DNA of 64,000 nucleotides from positions 756,501-820,500 of the forward strand of contig NW_027473348.1 in the NCBI RefSeq assembly GCF_050947335.1, in the 5' to 3' direction. Position numbers and translations under genes: made by a program. Each line of letters opens with the position of its first letter. The first letter of the stretch is position 1. The notes under the pieces were generated by a model. That model made no database searches. It was not told the DNA's origin and was given only the letters and a program-made list of their open reading frames with translations. Positions 12,626 through 24,897 of this stretch are shown here, piece by piece. Source of the stretch: Megachile rotundata. Its lineage: Eukaryota; Arthropoda; Insecta; Hymenoptera; Megachilidae.

Positions 12626-12835
12626 GTGATCGTGATTGTGTGATTGTGATTGTGATTGTGTGACTGTGTGATTGTGATTGTGTGATCGTGATTGTGTGAT
12701 CGTGATTGTGTGGTCGTGATTGTGTGATTGTGCTATTTTGATTGTGCTATTGTGATTGTGTGATTGTGATTGTGTGATTGTGATTGTGTGATTGTGATTG
12801 TGTGATTGTGATTGTGTGATTGTGATTGTGTCATT

Positions 12836-12918
12836 CTCATTGTGTGATTGTGTGATTGTGTGATTGTGTGATTGTGTGATTGTGTGACTGTGTGATTGTG
12901 TGATTGTGTGATTGTGTG
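12836..12918. repeat. run of the 8-bp module
   Basis: Follows tcattctcat. One unit in the middle reads gactgtgtg, a marker shared with the runs at 32172, 54900 and 61286. Confidence 0.88.
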
Positions 12919-13445
12919 ATTGTGATTGTGTGATTGTGATTGTGTGATTGTGATTGTGTGACTGTGATTGTGTGATTGTGATTGTGTGATTGTGATTGTG
13001 TGATTGTGATTGTGTGACTGTGATTGTGGGATTGTGACTGTGTGATCGTGATTGTGTGATCGTGATTGTGGGATTGTGATTGTGGGATTGTGACTGTGTG
13101 ATGGTGTGATTGCGATGGTGTGATTGTGATTGTGTGATCGTGATTGTGGGATCGTGATTCTGTGATCGTGATTGTGTGATCGTGATTGTGTGATCGCGAT
13201 TGTGTGATCGTGATTGTGTGGTCGTGATTGTGTGATTGTAATTGTGTGATCCTGTTTGTGTGATCGTGATTGTGATTGAGATTGTGTGATTGTGATTGTG
13301 TGACTGTGATTGTGTGACTGTGATTGTGTGATTGTGATTGTGTGACTGTGATTGTGTGATCGTGATTGTGTGATCGTGATTGTGTGATCGTGAATGTGTG
13401 ATCGTGAATGTGTGATCGTGATTGTGTGATTGTGTTATTGTGATT

Positions 13446-13641
13446 GCGCGATTGTGATTGCGCGATTGTGATTGCGCGATTTTGATTGCGCGATTGTGAT
13501 TGCGCGATTGTGATTGCGCGATTGTGATTGCGCGATTGTGATTGCGCGATTGTGATTGCGCGATTGTGATTGCGCGATTGTGATTGCGCGATTGTGATTG
13601 CGCGATTGTGATTGCGCGATTGTGATTGCGCGATTGTGATT
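13446..13641. repeat. gcgcg-type array, 14 units
   Basis: Units of attgtgattgcgcg with gcgcg from 13446 to 13628. The third unit is gcgcgattttg, a marker that sits near the left edge of most gcgcg arrays in the window. Confidence 0.93.
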
Positions 13642-13730
13642 GTGTGATTGTGTGATTGTGTGATCGTGATTGTGCGATCGTGTTTGTGTGATCGTGATTG
13701 TGTGATTGTGATTGTGTGATTGTGATTGTG

Positions 13731-13830
13731 TGATTGTGATTGTGATTGTGATTGTGATTGTGATTGTGATTGTGATTGTGATTGTGATTGTGATTGTGAT
13801 TGTGATTGTGATTGTGATTGTGATTGTGAT
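13731..13830. repeat. run of the 6-bp module (about 16 units)
   Basis: The longest pure attgtg run in the window. The homologous run at 34578-34657 is about three units shorter. Confidence 0.9.
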
Positions 13831-14189
13831 TGTGTGACTGTGTGATTGTGTTTGTGTGATCGTGATTGTGTGATCGTGATTTTGTGATCGTGATTGTGCG
13901 ATTGTGACTGTGTGTTTGTGTGATTGTGATTGTGTGATTGTGATTGTGATTGTGTGACTATGTGATTGTGATTGTGTGATCGTGATTGTGTGGTCGTGAT
14001 TGTGTGATTGTGCTATTTTGATTGTGCTATTGTGATTGTGTGATTGTGATTGTGTGATTGTGATTGTGTGATTGTGATTGTGTGATTGTGATTGTGTGAT
14101 TGTGATTGTGTGATTGTGATTGTGTGATTGTGATTGTGTGATTGTGATTGTGTGATTGTGGTTGTGTGATTGTGATTGTGTCATTCTCA

Positions 14190-14275
14190 TTGTGTGATTG
14201 TGTGATTGTGTGATTGTGTGATTGTGTGATTGTGTGATTGTGTGATAGTGTGATTGTGTGATTGTGTGATTGTGA
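14190..14275. repeat. run of the 8-bp module with a gatag unit
   Basis: attgtgtg run after tcattctcat. One unit reads gatagtgtg, as in the run at 35008. Confidence 0.87.
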
Positions 14276-15240
14276 TTGTGTGATTGTGATTGTGTGATTG
14301 TGATTGTGTGACTGTGATTGTGTGATTGTGATTGTGTGATTGTGATTGTGTGATTGTGATTGTGTGATTGTGATTGTGTGATCGTGACTGTGTGATCGTG
14401 ACTGTGTGGTCGTGTGTGTGTGATCGTGATTGTGGGTTTGTGACTGTGTGATTGTGTGATTGTGATTGTGTGACTGTGATTGTGTGACTGTGATTGTGTG
14501 ACTGTGATTGTGGGATTGTGACTGTGTGATCGTGATTGTGTGATCGTGATTGTGGGATTGTGATTGTGGGATTGTGACTGTGTGATGGTGTGATTGCGAT
14601 GGTGTGATTGTGATTGTGTGATCGTGATTGTGGGATCGTGATTCTGTGATCGTGATTGTGTGATCGTGATTGTGTGATCGCGATTGTGTGATCGTGATTG
14701 TGTGGTCGTGATTGTGTGATTGTAATTGTGTGATCCTGTTTGTGTGATCGTGATTGTGATTGAGATTGTGTGATTGTGATTGTGTGACTGTGATTGTGTG
14801 ACTGTGATTGTGGGATTGTGACTGTGTGATCGTGATTGTGTGATCGTTATTGTGGGATTGTGATTATGGGATTGTGACTGTGTGATTGAGTGATTGTGAT
14901 TGTGTGATTGTGATTGTGTGACTGTGATTGTGTGATTGTGATTGTGGGATTGTGATTGTGATTGTGTGATTGTGATTGTGTGAGTGTGACTGTGTGATTG
15001 TGATTGTGATTGTGTGATTGTGATTGTGTGATCGTGATTGTGTGATCGTCATTGTGTGATTGTGATTGTGTGATTGTGTGATTGTGATTGTGTTATTGTG
15101 ATTGTGTGATTGTGATTGTGTGATCGTGATTGTGTGACTGTAGTTGTGGGAGTGTGATTGTGTGATTGTGTGATCGTGACTGTGCGATCGTGATTGTGTG
15201 ATCGTGATTGTGATTGTGTGATTGTGTGATTGTGATTGTG

Positions 15241-15290
15241 TGATTGTGATTGTGATTGTGATTGTGATTGTGATTGTGATTGTGATTGTG
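15241..15290. repeat. run of the 6-bp module (about 8 units)
   Basis: The shortest of the nine 6-mer runs, followed by gactgtgtg as in the others. Confidence 0.85.
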
Positions 15291-15538
15291 TGACTGTGTG
15301 ATTGTGATTGTGTGATCGTGATTGTGTTATCGTGATTTTGTGATCGTGATTGTGCGATTGTGACTGTGTGTTTGTGTGATTGTGATTGTGTGATTGTGAT
15401 TGTGATTGTGTGACTATGTGATTGTGATTGTGTGACCGTGGTTGTGTGGTCGTGATTGCGTGATTGTGCTATTGTGATTGTGTGATTGTGATTGTGTGAT
15501 TGTGATTCTGTGATTGTGATTGTGTGATTGTGATTGTG

Positions 15539-18057
15539 TGATTTTGTGATTGTGTGATTGTGTGATTGTGTGATTGTGATTGTGTGATTGTGATTGTGTG
15601 ATTGTGATTGTGTGACTGTGATTGTGTGATTGTGATTGTGTGACTGTGATTGTGTGATTGTGATTGTGTGATTGTGATTGTGCGATCGTGATTGTGTGAT
15701 TGTGATTGTGTGATCGTGACTGTGTGATCGTGACTGAGTGGTCGTGTGTGTGTGATCGTGATTGTGGGTTTGTGACTGTGTGATTGTGTGATTGTGATTG
15801 TGTGACTGTGATTGTGTGACTGTGATTGTGGGATTGTGACTGTGTGATCGTGATTGTGTGATCGTGATTGTGGGATTGTGATTGTGGGATTGTGACTGTG
15901 TGATGGTGTGATTGCGATGGTGTGATTGTGATTGTGTGATCGTGATTGTGGGATCGTGATTCTGTGATCGTGATTGTGTGATCGTGATTGTGTGATCGCG
16001 ATTGTGTGATCGTGATTGTGTGGCCGTGATTGTGTGATCGTGATTGTGCGATCGTGTTTGTGTGATCGTGATTGTGATTTTGGTTGTGTGATTGTGATTG
16101 TGTGACTGTGATTGTGTGATCGTGATTGTGCGATCGTGATTGTGTGATCGTGATTGTGTGATCGTGATTGTGTGATCGTGATTGTGTGATCGTGATTGTG
16201 TGGTCGTGATTGTGGGATCGTAATTGTGTGATCCTGTTTGTGTGATCGTGATTGTGATTGAGATTGTGTGATTGTGATTGTGTGACTGTGATTGTGTGAC
16301 TGTGATTGTGTGATCGTGATTGTGTGATCGTGATTGTGTGATCGTGATTGTGTGATCGTGATTGTGTGATCGTGATTGTGTGATCGTGAATGTGTGATCG
16401 TGATTGTGTGATTGTGTTATTGTGATTGCGCGATTGTGATTGCGCGATTGTGATTGCGTGATTGTGTGATTGTGTGATCGTGATTGTGCGATCGTGATTG
16501 TGCGATCGTGTTTGTGCGATCGTGATTGTGCGATCGTGATTGTGCGATCGTGATTGTGCGATCGTGATTGTGCGATCGTGATTGTGCGATCGTGATTGTG
16601 CGATCGTGATTGTGCGATCGTGATTGTGCGATCGTGATTGTGCGATCGTGATTGTGCGATCGTGATTGTGCGATCGTGATTGTGCGATCGTGATTGTGCG
16701 ATCGTGATTGTGCGATCGTGATTGTGCGATCGTGATTGTGCGACCGTGATTGTGCGATCGTGATTGTGCGATCGTGATTGTGTGGTCGTGATTGTGTGAT
16801 CGTAATTGTGTGATCCTGTTTGTGTGATCGTGATTGTGATTGAGATTGTGTGATTGTGATTGTGTGACTGTGATTGTGTGATCGTGATTGTGTGATCGTG
16901 ATTGTGTGATCGTGATTGTGTGATCGTGATTGTGTGATCGTGATTGTGGGATTGTGACTGTGTCATTGTGTGATCGTGATTGTGTGGCCGTGATTGTGTG
17001 ATCGTGATTGTGCGATCGTGTTTGTGTGATCGTGATTGTGATTTTGGTTGTGTAATTGTGATTGTGTGACTGTGATTGTGTGATCGTGATTGTGCGATCG
17101 CGATTGTGTGATCGTGATTGTGTGATCGTGATTGTGTGATCGTGATTGTGTGGTCGTGATTGTGTGATCGTAATTGTGTGATCCTGTTTGTGTGATCGTG
17201 ATTGTGATTGTGATTGTGTGACTGTGATTGTGTGACTGTGATTGTGTGACTGTGATTGTGTGATCGTGATTGTGTGATTGTGATTGTGTGATCGTGATTG
17301 TGTGATCGTGATTGTGTGATCGTGATTGTGGGATTGTGACTGTGTCATTGTGTGATCGTGATTGTGATTGTGTGATTGTGTGGGTGTGATTATGGGATTG
17401 TGATTGTGATTGTATGATTGTGATTGTGTGATTGTGATTGCGTGATTGTAATTGCGTGATTGTGGTTGCGTGATTGTGATATCGTGATGGTGATTGTGTG
17501 ATGGTGATTGTGTGATTGTGATTGTGATTGTGATTGTGCGATTGTGATTGTGCGATTGTGTTTGTGATTGTGATTGTGATTGTGTGATTGTGTGATTGTG
17601 ATTGTGTGATTGTGATTGTGTGACTGTGATTGTGTGACTGTGATTGTGGGATTGTGATTGTGATTGTGTGACTGTGGTTGTGTGGTTGCGATTGTGGGAT
17701 TGTGATTGTGTGATTGTGTGATCGTGACTGTGCGATCGTGATTGTGTGATCGTGATTGTGTGATTGTGATTGTGATTGTGTGACTGTGTGATTGTGATTG
17801 TGTGATCGTGATTGCGTGATCGTGATTGTGTGATCGTTATTGTGTGATTGTGTTATTGTGATTGTGTGATTGTGATTGTGTTATTGAGTGATTGTGATTG
17901 TGTGATTGTGATTGTGTGACTGTGATTGTGTGACTGTGATTGTGTGATTGTGATTGTGGGATTGTGATTGTGATTGTGTGATTGTGATTGTGTGATTGTG
18001 ATTGTGTGATTGTGATTGTGTGATCGTGATTGTGTGTTCGTGATTGTGGGTTTGTGA
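15539..18057. repeat. gcgatcg/ggccg section of the super-repeat (copy 1)
   Basis: Carries gtgactgagtggtcg near 15730, ggccg at 16022 and 16984, gatcgtgttt with gattttggttg, cctgttt repeats, two gcgcg units (16428, 16442), a gcgatcg array and a gatatcg variant near 17480. From about 15650 onward the order matches 37.9-40.3 kb (ggccg offsets 22,281 and 22,269). The first ~110 bp is an 8-mer-rich junction. Confidence 0.87.
16480..16775. repeat. gcgatcg-type 14-mer array (about 20 units)
   Basis: attgtgcgatcgtg units with gtgttt at the third unit and a single cgaccg near the right end. It is repeated at 38755-39050. Confidence 0.9.
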
Positions 18058-18285
18058 CTATATGATTGTGTGATTGTGATTGAGTGATTGTGATTGTGTG
18101 ATTGTGATTGTGTGATTGTGATTGTGTGACTGTGATTGTGTGACTGTGATTGTGTGATCGTGATTGTGTGATCGTGATTGTGTGATCGTGATTGTGTGAT
18201 CGTGATTGTGTGATCGTGATTGTGCGATCGTGAATGTGTGATCGTGATTGTGTGATTGTGTTATTGTGATTGTGTTATTGTGATT
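18058..18285. repeat. ctatatg landmark and lead-in to the first large gcgcg array
   Basis: gtttgtgactatatg, a few canonical and gactg units, gatcg units, one gatcgtgaatg and two gttattg units before the array. It recurs at 40325-40552 (offset 22,267). Confidence 0.87.
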
Positions 18286-19475
18286 GCGCGACTGTGATTG
18301 CGCGCTTGTGATTGCGCGATAGTGATTGCGCGATTGTGATTGCGCGCTTGTGATTGCGCGATAGTGATTGCGCGATTGTGATTGCGCGATTTTGATTGCG
18401 CGATTGTGATTGCGCGATTGTGATTGCGCGATTGTGATTGCGCGATTGTGATTGCGCGATTGTGATTGCGCGATTGTGATTGCGCGATTGTGATTGCGCG
18501 ATTGTGATTGCGCGATTGTGATTGCGCGATTGTGATTGCGCGATTGTGATTGCGCGATTGTGATTGCGCGATTGTGATTGCGCGATTGTGATTGCGCGAT
18601 TGTGATTGCGCGATTGTGATTGCGCGATTGTGATTGCGCGATTGTGATTGCGCGATTGTGATTGCGCGATTGTGATTGCGCGATTGTGATTGCGCGATTG
18701 TGATTGCGCGATTGTGATTGCGCGATTGTGATTGCGCGATTGTGATTGCGCGATTGTGATTGCGCGATTGTGATTGCGCGATTGTGATTGCGCGATTGTG
18801 ATTGCGCGATTGTGATTGCGCGATTGTGATTGCGCGATTGTGATTGCGCGATTGTGATTGCGCGATTGTGATTGCGCGATTGTGATTGCGCGATTGTGAT
18901 TGCGCGATTGTGATTGCGCGATTGTGATTGCGCGATTGTGATTGCGCGATTGTGATTGCGCGATTGTGATTGCGCGATTGTGATTGCGCGATTGTGATTG
19001 CGCGATTGTGATTGCGCGATTGTGATTGCGCGATTGTGATTGCGCGATTGTGATTGCGCGATTGTGATTGCGCGATTGTGATTGCGCGATTGTGATTGCG
19101 CGATTGTGATTGCGCGATTGTGATTGCGCGATTGTGATTGCGCGATTGTGATTGCGCGATTGTGATTGCGCGATTGTGATTGCGCGATTGTGATTGCGCG
19201 ATTGTGATTGCGCGATTGTGATTGCGCGATTGTGATTGCGCGATTGTGATTGCGCGATTGTGATTGCGCGATTGTGATTGCGCGATTGTGATTGCGCGAT
19301 TGTGATTGCGCGATTGTGATTGCGCGATTGTGATTGCGCGATTGTGATTGCGCGATTGTGATTGCGCGATTGTGATTGCGCGATTGTGATTGCGCGATTG
19401 TGATTGCGCGATTGTGATTGCGCGATTGTGATTGCGCGATTGTGATTGCGCGATTGTGATTGCGCGATTGTGATT
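18286..19475. repeat. large gcgcg-type array, 85 units (copy 1)
   Basis: gcgcg occurs every 14 bp from 18286 to 19462, giving exactly 85 units. Diagnostic variants are confined to the first eight units (actg, cttg, atag, attg, cttg, atag, attg, tttg); the remaining units looked uniform. Each unit carries two CpG. The homologous array at 40553 has 73 units with the same left-edge order. Confidence 0.95.
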
Positions 19476-19965
19476 GTGTGATTGTGATTGTGTGATCGTG
19501 ATTGTGTGATTGTGATTGTGTGATCGTGATTGTGTGATCGTGATTGTGCGATCGTGATTGTGTGATCGTGATTGTGTGATCGCAATTGTGGGATTGTGAC
19601 TTTGTGATTGTGTGATTGTGATTGTGATTGTGGCAGTGTGATTGTGTGATTGTGGTTGTGTGATTGTGATTGTGTGACTGTGATTGTGTGATTGTGATTG
19701 TGGGATTGTGATTGGGTGATTGTGTGATCGTGATTGTGTGATAGTGATTGTGTGATAGTGATTGTGTGATCGTAATTGTGTGATCGTGATTGTGTGATCG
19801 TGATTGTGTGATCGTGATTGTGTGATCGTGATTGTGTGATTGTGTTATTGTGATTGTGTGATTCTGATTGTGTGATTGTGATTGTGTGATCGTGACTGTG
19901 TGGTCGTGATTGTGTGATCGTGATTGTGGGATTGTGACTGTGTGATTGTGTGATCTTGATTGTGA
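19476..19965. repeat. cgcaattg cassette
   Basis: gatcg units, cgcaattg (19581), gactttg, ggcagtg, gattgggtg, the gatag doublet, gttattg, ttctg and gatcttg. It is similar to 22144-22625, 41575-42038 and 44243-44764. Confidence 0.87.
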
Positions 19966-20250
19966 TTGTGTGATTGTGATTGTGTGATTGTGATTGTGTG
20001 ATTGTGATTGTGTGATTGTGATTGTGTGATTGTGATTGTGTGATTGTGATTGTGTGATTGTGATTGTGTGATTGTGATTGTGTGATTGTGATTGTGTGAT
20101 TGTGATTGTGTGATTGTGATTGTGTGATTGTGATTGTGTGATTGTGATTGTGTGATTGTGATTGTGTGATTGTGATTGTGTGATTGTGATTGTGTGATTG
20201 TGATTGTGTGATTGTGATTGTGTGATTGTGATTGTGTGATTGTGATTGTG
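19966..20250. repeat. canonical 14-mer array
   Basis: About 19 units with a 6-mer phase shift near the right end. The equivalent array at 42039-42366 is about 24 units and has lost the preceding gatcttg unit. Confidence 0.85.
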
Positions 20251-20981
20251 ATTGTGTGATTGTGATTGTGTGATTGTGATTGTGTGATTGTGATTGTGTG
20301 ATTGTGATTGTGCGATCGTGTTTGTGTGATCGTGATTGTGATTTTGGTTGTGTGATTGTGATTGTGTGACTGTGATTGTGTGATCGTGATTGTGCGATCG
20401 TGATTGTGTGATCGTGATTGTGTGATCGTGATTGCGTGATCGTGATTGTGTGGTCGTGATTGTGTGATCGTAATTGTGTGATCCTGTTTGTGTGATCGTG
20501 ATTGTGATTGAGATTGTGTGATTGTGATTGTGTGACTGTGATTGTGTGACTGTGATTGTGTGATCGTGATTGTGTGGCCGTGATTGTGTGATCGTGATTG
20601 TGCGATCGTGTTTGTGTGATCGTGATTGTGATTTTGGTTGTGTGATTGTGATTGTGTGACTGTGATTGTGTGATCGTGATTGTGCGATCGTGATTGTGTG
20701 ATCGTGATTGTGTGATCGTGATTGTGTGATCGTGATTGTGTGGTCGTGATTGTGTGATCGTAATTGTGTGATCCTGTTTGTGTGATCGTGATTGTGATTG
20801 AGATTGTGTGATTGTGATTGTGTGACTGTGATTGTGTGACTGTGATTGTGTGATCGTGATTGTGTGATCGTGATTGTGTGATCGTGATTGTGTGATCGTG
20901 ATTGTGTGATCGTGATTGTGTGATCGTGAATGTGTGATCGTGATTGTGTGATTGTGTTATTGTGATTGTGTTATTGTGATT
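20251..20981. repeat. paired 290-bp gattttggttg segments
   Basis: gatcgtgttt followed by gattttggttg occurs at 20318 and 20608, 290 bp apart, each with gatcg units, a gtaattg, cctgttt and attgag. It ends with gatcg units, gatcgtgaatg and gttattg doublet before the second large gcgcg array. It recurs at offset 22,113. Confidence 0.87.
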
Positions 20982-22143
20982 GCGCGATTGTGATTGCGCG
21001 CTTGTGATTGCGCGATAGTGATTGCGCGATTGTGATTGCGCGCTTGTGATTGCGCGATAGTGATTGCGCGATTGTGATTGCGCGATTTTGATTGCGCGAT
21101 TTTGATTGCGCGATTGTGATTGCGCGATTGTGATTGCGCGATTGTGATTGCGCGATTGTGATTGCGCGATTGTGATTGCGCGATTGTGATTGCGCGATTG
21201 TGATTGCGCGATTGTGATTGCGCGATTGTGATTGCGCGATTGTGATTGCGCGATTGTGATTGCGCGATTGTGATTGCGCGATTGTGATTGCGCGATTGTG
21301 ATTGCGCGATTGTGATTGCGCGATTGTGATTGCGCGATTGTGATTGCGCGATTGTGATTGCGCGATTGTGATTGCGCGATTGTGATTGCGCGATTGTGAT
21401 TGCGCGATTGTGATTGCGCGATTGTGATTGCGCGATTGTGATTGCGCGATTGTGATTGCGCGATTGTGATTGCGCGATTGTGATTGCGCGATTGTGATTG
21501 CGCGATTGTGATTGCGCGATTGTGATTGCGCGATTGTGATTGCGCGATTGTGATTGCGCGATTGTGATTGCGCGATTGTGATTGCGCGATTGTGATTGCG
21601 CGATTGTGATTGCGCGATTGTGATTGCGCGATTGTGATTGCGCGATTGTGATTGCGCGATTGTGATTGCGCGATTGTGATTGCGCGATTGTGATTGCGCG
21701 ATTGTGATTGCGCGATTGTGATTGCGCGATTGTGATTGCGCGATTGTGATTGCGCGATTGTGATTGCGCGATTGTGATTGCGCGATTGTGATTGCGCGAT
21801 TGTGATTGCGCGATTGTGATTGCGCGATTGTGATTGCGCGATTGTGATTGCGCGATTGTGATTGCGCGATTGTGATTGCGCGATTGTGATTGCGCGATTG
21901 TGATTGCGCGATTGTGATTGCGCGATTGTGATTGCGCGATTGTGATTGCGCGATTGTGATTGCGCGATTGTGATTGCGCGATTGTGATTGCGCGATTGTG
22001 ATTGCGCGATTGTGATTGCGCGATTGTGATTGCGCGATTGTGATTGCGCGATTGTGATTGCGCGATTGTGATTGCGCGATTGTGATTGCGCGATTGTGAT
22101 TGCGCGATTGTGATTGCGCGATTGTGATTGCGCGATTGTGATT
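20982..22143. repeat. large gcgcg-type array, 83 units (copy 1)
   Basis: gcgcg every 14 bp from 20982 to 22130. The first six units form a trimer repeated twice (attg, cttg, atag), then attg and two tttg units, then a uniform run. Two gtgcg units follow at the right edge. Confidence 0.95.
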
Positions 22144-22625
22144 GTGCGATTGTGATTGTGCGATTGTGATTGTGTGATTGTGATTGTGTGATCGTGATTG
22201 TGTGATCGTGATTGTGCGATCGTGATTGTGCGATCGTGATTGTGTGATCGCAATTGTGGGATTGTGACTTTGTGATTGTGTGATTGTGATTGTGATTGTG
22301 GCAGTGTGATTGTGTGATTGTGGTTGTGTGATTGTGATTGTGTGACTGTGATTGTGTGATTGTGATTGTGGGATTGTGATTGGGTGATTGTGTGATCGTG
22401 ATTGTGTGATAGTGATTGTGTGATAGTGATTGTGTGATCGTAATTGTGTGATCGTGATTGTGTGATCGTGATTGTGTGATCGTGATTGTGTGATCGTGAT
22501 TGTGTGATTGTGTTATTGTGATTGTGTGATTCTGATTGTGTGATTGTGATTGTGTGATCGTGACTGTGTGATCGTGATTGTGTGATCGTGATTGTGGGAT
22601 TGTGACTGTGTGATTGTGTGATCTT
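22144..22625. repeat. cgcaattg cassette
   Basis: Two gtgcg units, gatcg units, cgcaattg (22249), gactttg, ggcagtg, gattgggtg, gatag doublet, gttattg and gatcttg. Confidence 0.87.
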
Positions 22626-23233
22626 GATTGTGATTGTGTGATTGTGATTGTGTGATTGTGATTGTGTGATTGTGATTGTGTGATTGTGATTGTGTGATTG
22701 TGATTGTGTGATTGTGATTGTGTGATTGTGATTGTGTGATTGTGATTGTGTGATTGTGATTGTGTGATTGTGATTGTGTGATTGTGATTGTGTGATTGTG
22801 ATTGTGTGATTGTGATTTTGTGATTGTGATTGTGTGATTGTGATTGTGTGATTGTGATTGTGTGATTGTGATTGTGTGATTGTGATTGTGTGATTGTGAT
22901 TGTGTGATTGTGATTGTGTGATTGTGATTGTGTGATTGTGATTGTGTGATTGTGATTGTGTGATTGTGATTGTGTGATTGTGATTGTGTGATTGTGATTG
23001 TGTGATTGTGATTGTGTGATTGTGATTGTGTGATTGTGATTGTGTGATTGTGATTGTGTGATTGTGATTGTGTGATTGTGATTGTGTGATTGTGATTGTG
23101 TGATTGTGATTGTGTGATTGTGATTGTGTGATTGTGATTGTGTGATTGTGATTGTGTGATTGTGATTGTGTGATTGTGATTGTGTGATTGTGATTGTGTG
23201 ATTGTGATTGTGTGATTGTGATTGTGTGATTGT
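22626..23233. repeat. canonical 14-mer array (about 43 units)
   Basis: Uniform except for one gattttgtg unit near 22818. The same marker unit lies in the homologous array at 44765-45398. Confidence 0.9.
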
Positions 23234-23640
23234 GATTGTGTGATCGTGATTGTGCGATCGTGATTGTGTGATCGTGATTGTGTGGTCGCAATTGTGGGAT
23301 TGTGACTTTGTGATTGTGTGATTGTGATTGTGATTGTGGCAGTGTGATTGTGTGATTGTGGTTGTGTGATTGTGATTGTGTGACTGTGATTGTGTGATTG
23401 TGATTGTGGGATTGTGATTGTGTGATTGTGTGATCGTGATTGTGTGATAGTGATTGTGTGATAGTGATTGTGTGATCGTGATTGTGTGATCGTGATTGTG
23501 TGATCGTGATTGTGTGATCGTGATTGTGTGATTGTGTTATTGTGATTGTGTGATTCTGATTGTGTGATTGTGATTGTGTGATCGTGACTGTGTGATCGTG
23601 ATTGTGTGATCGTGATTGTGGGATTGTGACTGTGTGATTG
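23234..23640. repeat. cgcaattg cassette
   Basis: gtggtcgcaattg form (23287) rather than gatcgcaattg. It is otherwise in the same order, ending with gatcttg. Matches 1-484 and 45399-45802. Confidence 0.87.
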
Positions 23641-24105
23641 TGTGATCTTGATTGTGATTGTGTGATTGTGATTGTGTGATTGTGATTGTGTGATTGTGAT
23701 TGTGTGATTGTGATTGTGTGATTGTGATTGTGTGATTGTGATTGTGTGATTGTGATTGTGTGATTGTGATTGTGTGATTGTGATTGTGTGATTGTGATTG
23801 TGTGATTGTGATTGTGTGATTGTGATTGTGTGATTGTGATTGTGTGATTGTGATTGTGTGATTGTGATTGTGTGATTGTGATTGCGTGATTGTGATTGCG
23901 TGATTGTGATTGCGTGATTGTGATTGCGTGATTGTGATTGTGTGATTGTGATTGTGTGATTGTGATTGTGTGATTGTGATTGTGTGATTGTGATTGTGTG
24001 ATTGTGATTGTGTGATTGTGATTGTGTGATTGTGATTGTGTGATTGTGATTGTGTGATTGTGATTGTGTGATTGTGATTGTGTGATTGTGATTGTGTGAT
24101 TGTGA
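23641..24105. repeat. canonical array with four gcgtg units
   Basis: Four adjacent gcgtg units near 23884-23930, as at 668-715. The copy at 45803-46290 has five. Confidence 0.87.
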
Positions 24106-24897
24106 TTGTGTGATCGTGATTGTGCGATCGTGATTGTGTGATCGTGATTATGTGGTCGCAATTGTGGGATTGTGACTTTGTGATTGTGTGATTGTGATTG
24201 TGATTGTGGCAGTGTGATTGTGTGATTGTGGTTGTGTGATTGTGATTGTGTGACTGTGATTGTGTGATTGTGATTGTGGGATTGTGATTGTGTGATTGTG
24301 TGATCGTGATTGTGTGATAGTGATTGTGTGATAGTGATTGTGTGATCGTGATTGTGTGATCGTGATTGTGTGATCGTGATTGTGTGATCGTGATTGTGTG
24401 ATTGTGTTATTGTGATTGTGTGATTCTGATTGTGTGATTGTGATTGTGTGATCGTGACTGTGTCATCGTGATTGTGTGATCGTGATTGTGGGATTGTGAC
24501 TGTGTGATTGTGTGATCGTGATTGTGATTGTGTTATTGTGATTGTGTGATTGTGATTGCGTGATTGTGATTGTGCGATCGTCCATGTGTGATCGTGATTG
24601 TGTGATCGTGATTGTGCGATTGTGATTGTGATTGTGTGACTGTGTGATTGTGACTGTGTGACTGTGTGATTGTGATTGTGTGATTGTGATTGTGTGATTG
24701 TGATTGTGTGATTGTGATTGTGTGATAGTGACTGTGTGATCGTGATTGTGTGATCGTGATTGTGTTTGTGATTGTGTGATTGTGACTGTGGGATTGTGAT
24801 TGTGTGTTGGTGGTTGTGTGGTCGTGATTGTGTGATTGTGATTGTGTGATTCTGATTGTGTGCTCGTGATTGTGTGATCGTGATTGTGGGTTTGTGA
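24106..24897. repeat. cgcaattg cassette with tcatcg, gtccatg and gttggtgg
   Basis: cgcaattg at 24157 is preceded by a private gattatg. Then come tcatcg (24473), gtccatg (near 24581) and gttggtgg (24803). gtccatg is shared only with 46.76 kb; the other copies read gtccctg. Confidence 0.87.

Larger units (their letters stand above)
11791..12830. repeat. tcattctcat cassette, shortened copy (1,040 bp)
   Basis: Begins with tcattctcat, then an 8-mer run, gatcg/gactg units, gatgg, cctgttt (12351), attgag, a single gcgcg unit (12398), a gcgatcg array, and ctatttt (12733). The homologue at 30656-32167 is 1,512 bp and has 20 gcgcg units. Offsets before and after (18,881 and 19,323) show that 442 bp are missing here. 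Confidence 0.88.
12831..14180. repeat. tcattctcat cassette, deleted copy (1,350 bp)
   Basis: tcattctcat, 8-mer run with one gactg, gatgg, cctgttt, attgag, gatcgtgaatg doublet, gcgcg array, gatcgtgttt, then directly a 6-mer run and ctatttt (14013). The homologue 32168-35002 is 2,835 bp and has a tactg cassette, ctgtg units and ttattg units between gatcgtgttt and the 6-mer run. About 1,485 bp is therefore absent here. Confidence 0.87.
14181..15538. repeat. tcattctcat cassette, hybrid copy
   Basis: Starts like 35003 (gatag inside the 8-mer run, gtggtcgtgtgtgtg, cctgttt, attgag). After gactg it switches to gttattg, gattatggg and gagtg units typical of the 3.3-kb section, then a 6-mer run (15241-15290), gactatg and a ctattg lacking the usual tttt (near 15467). 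This looks like a recombinant between two section types. Confidence 0.78.
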
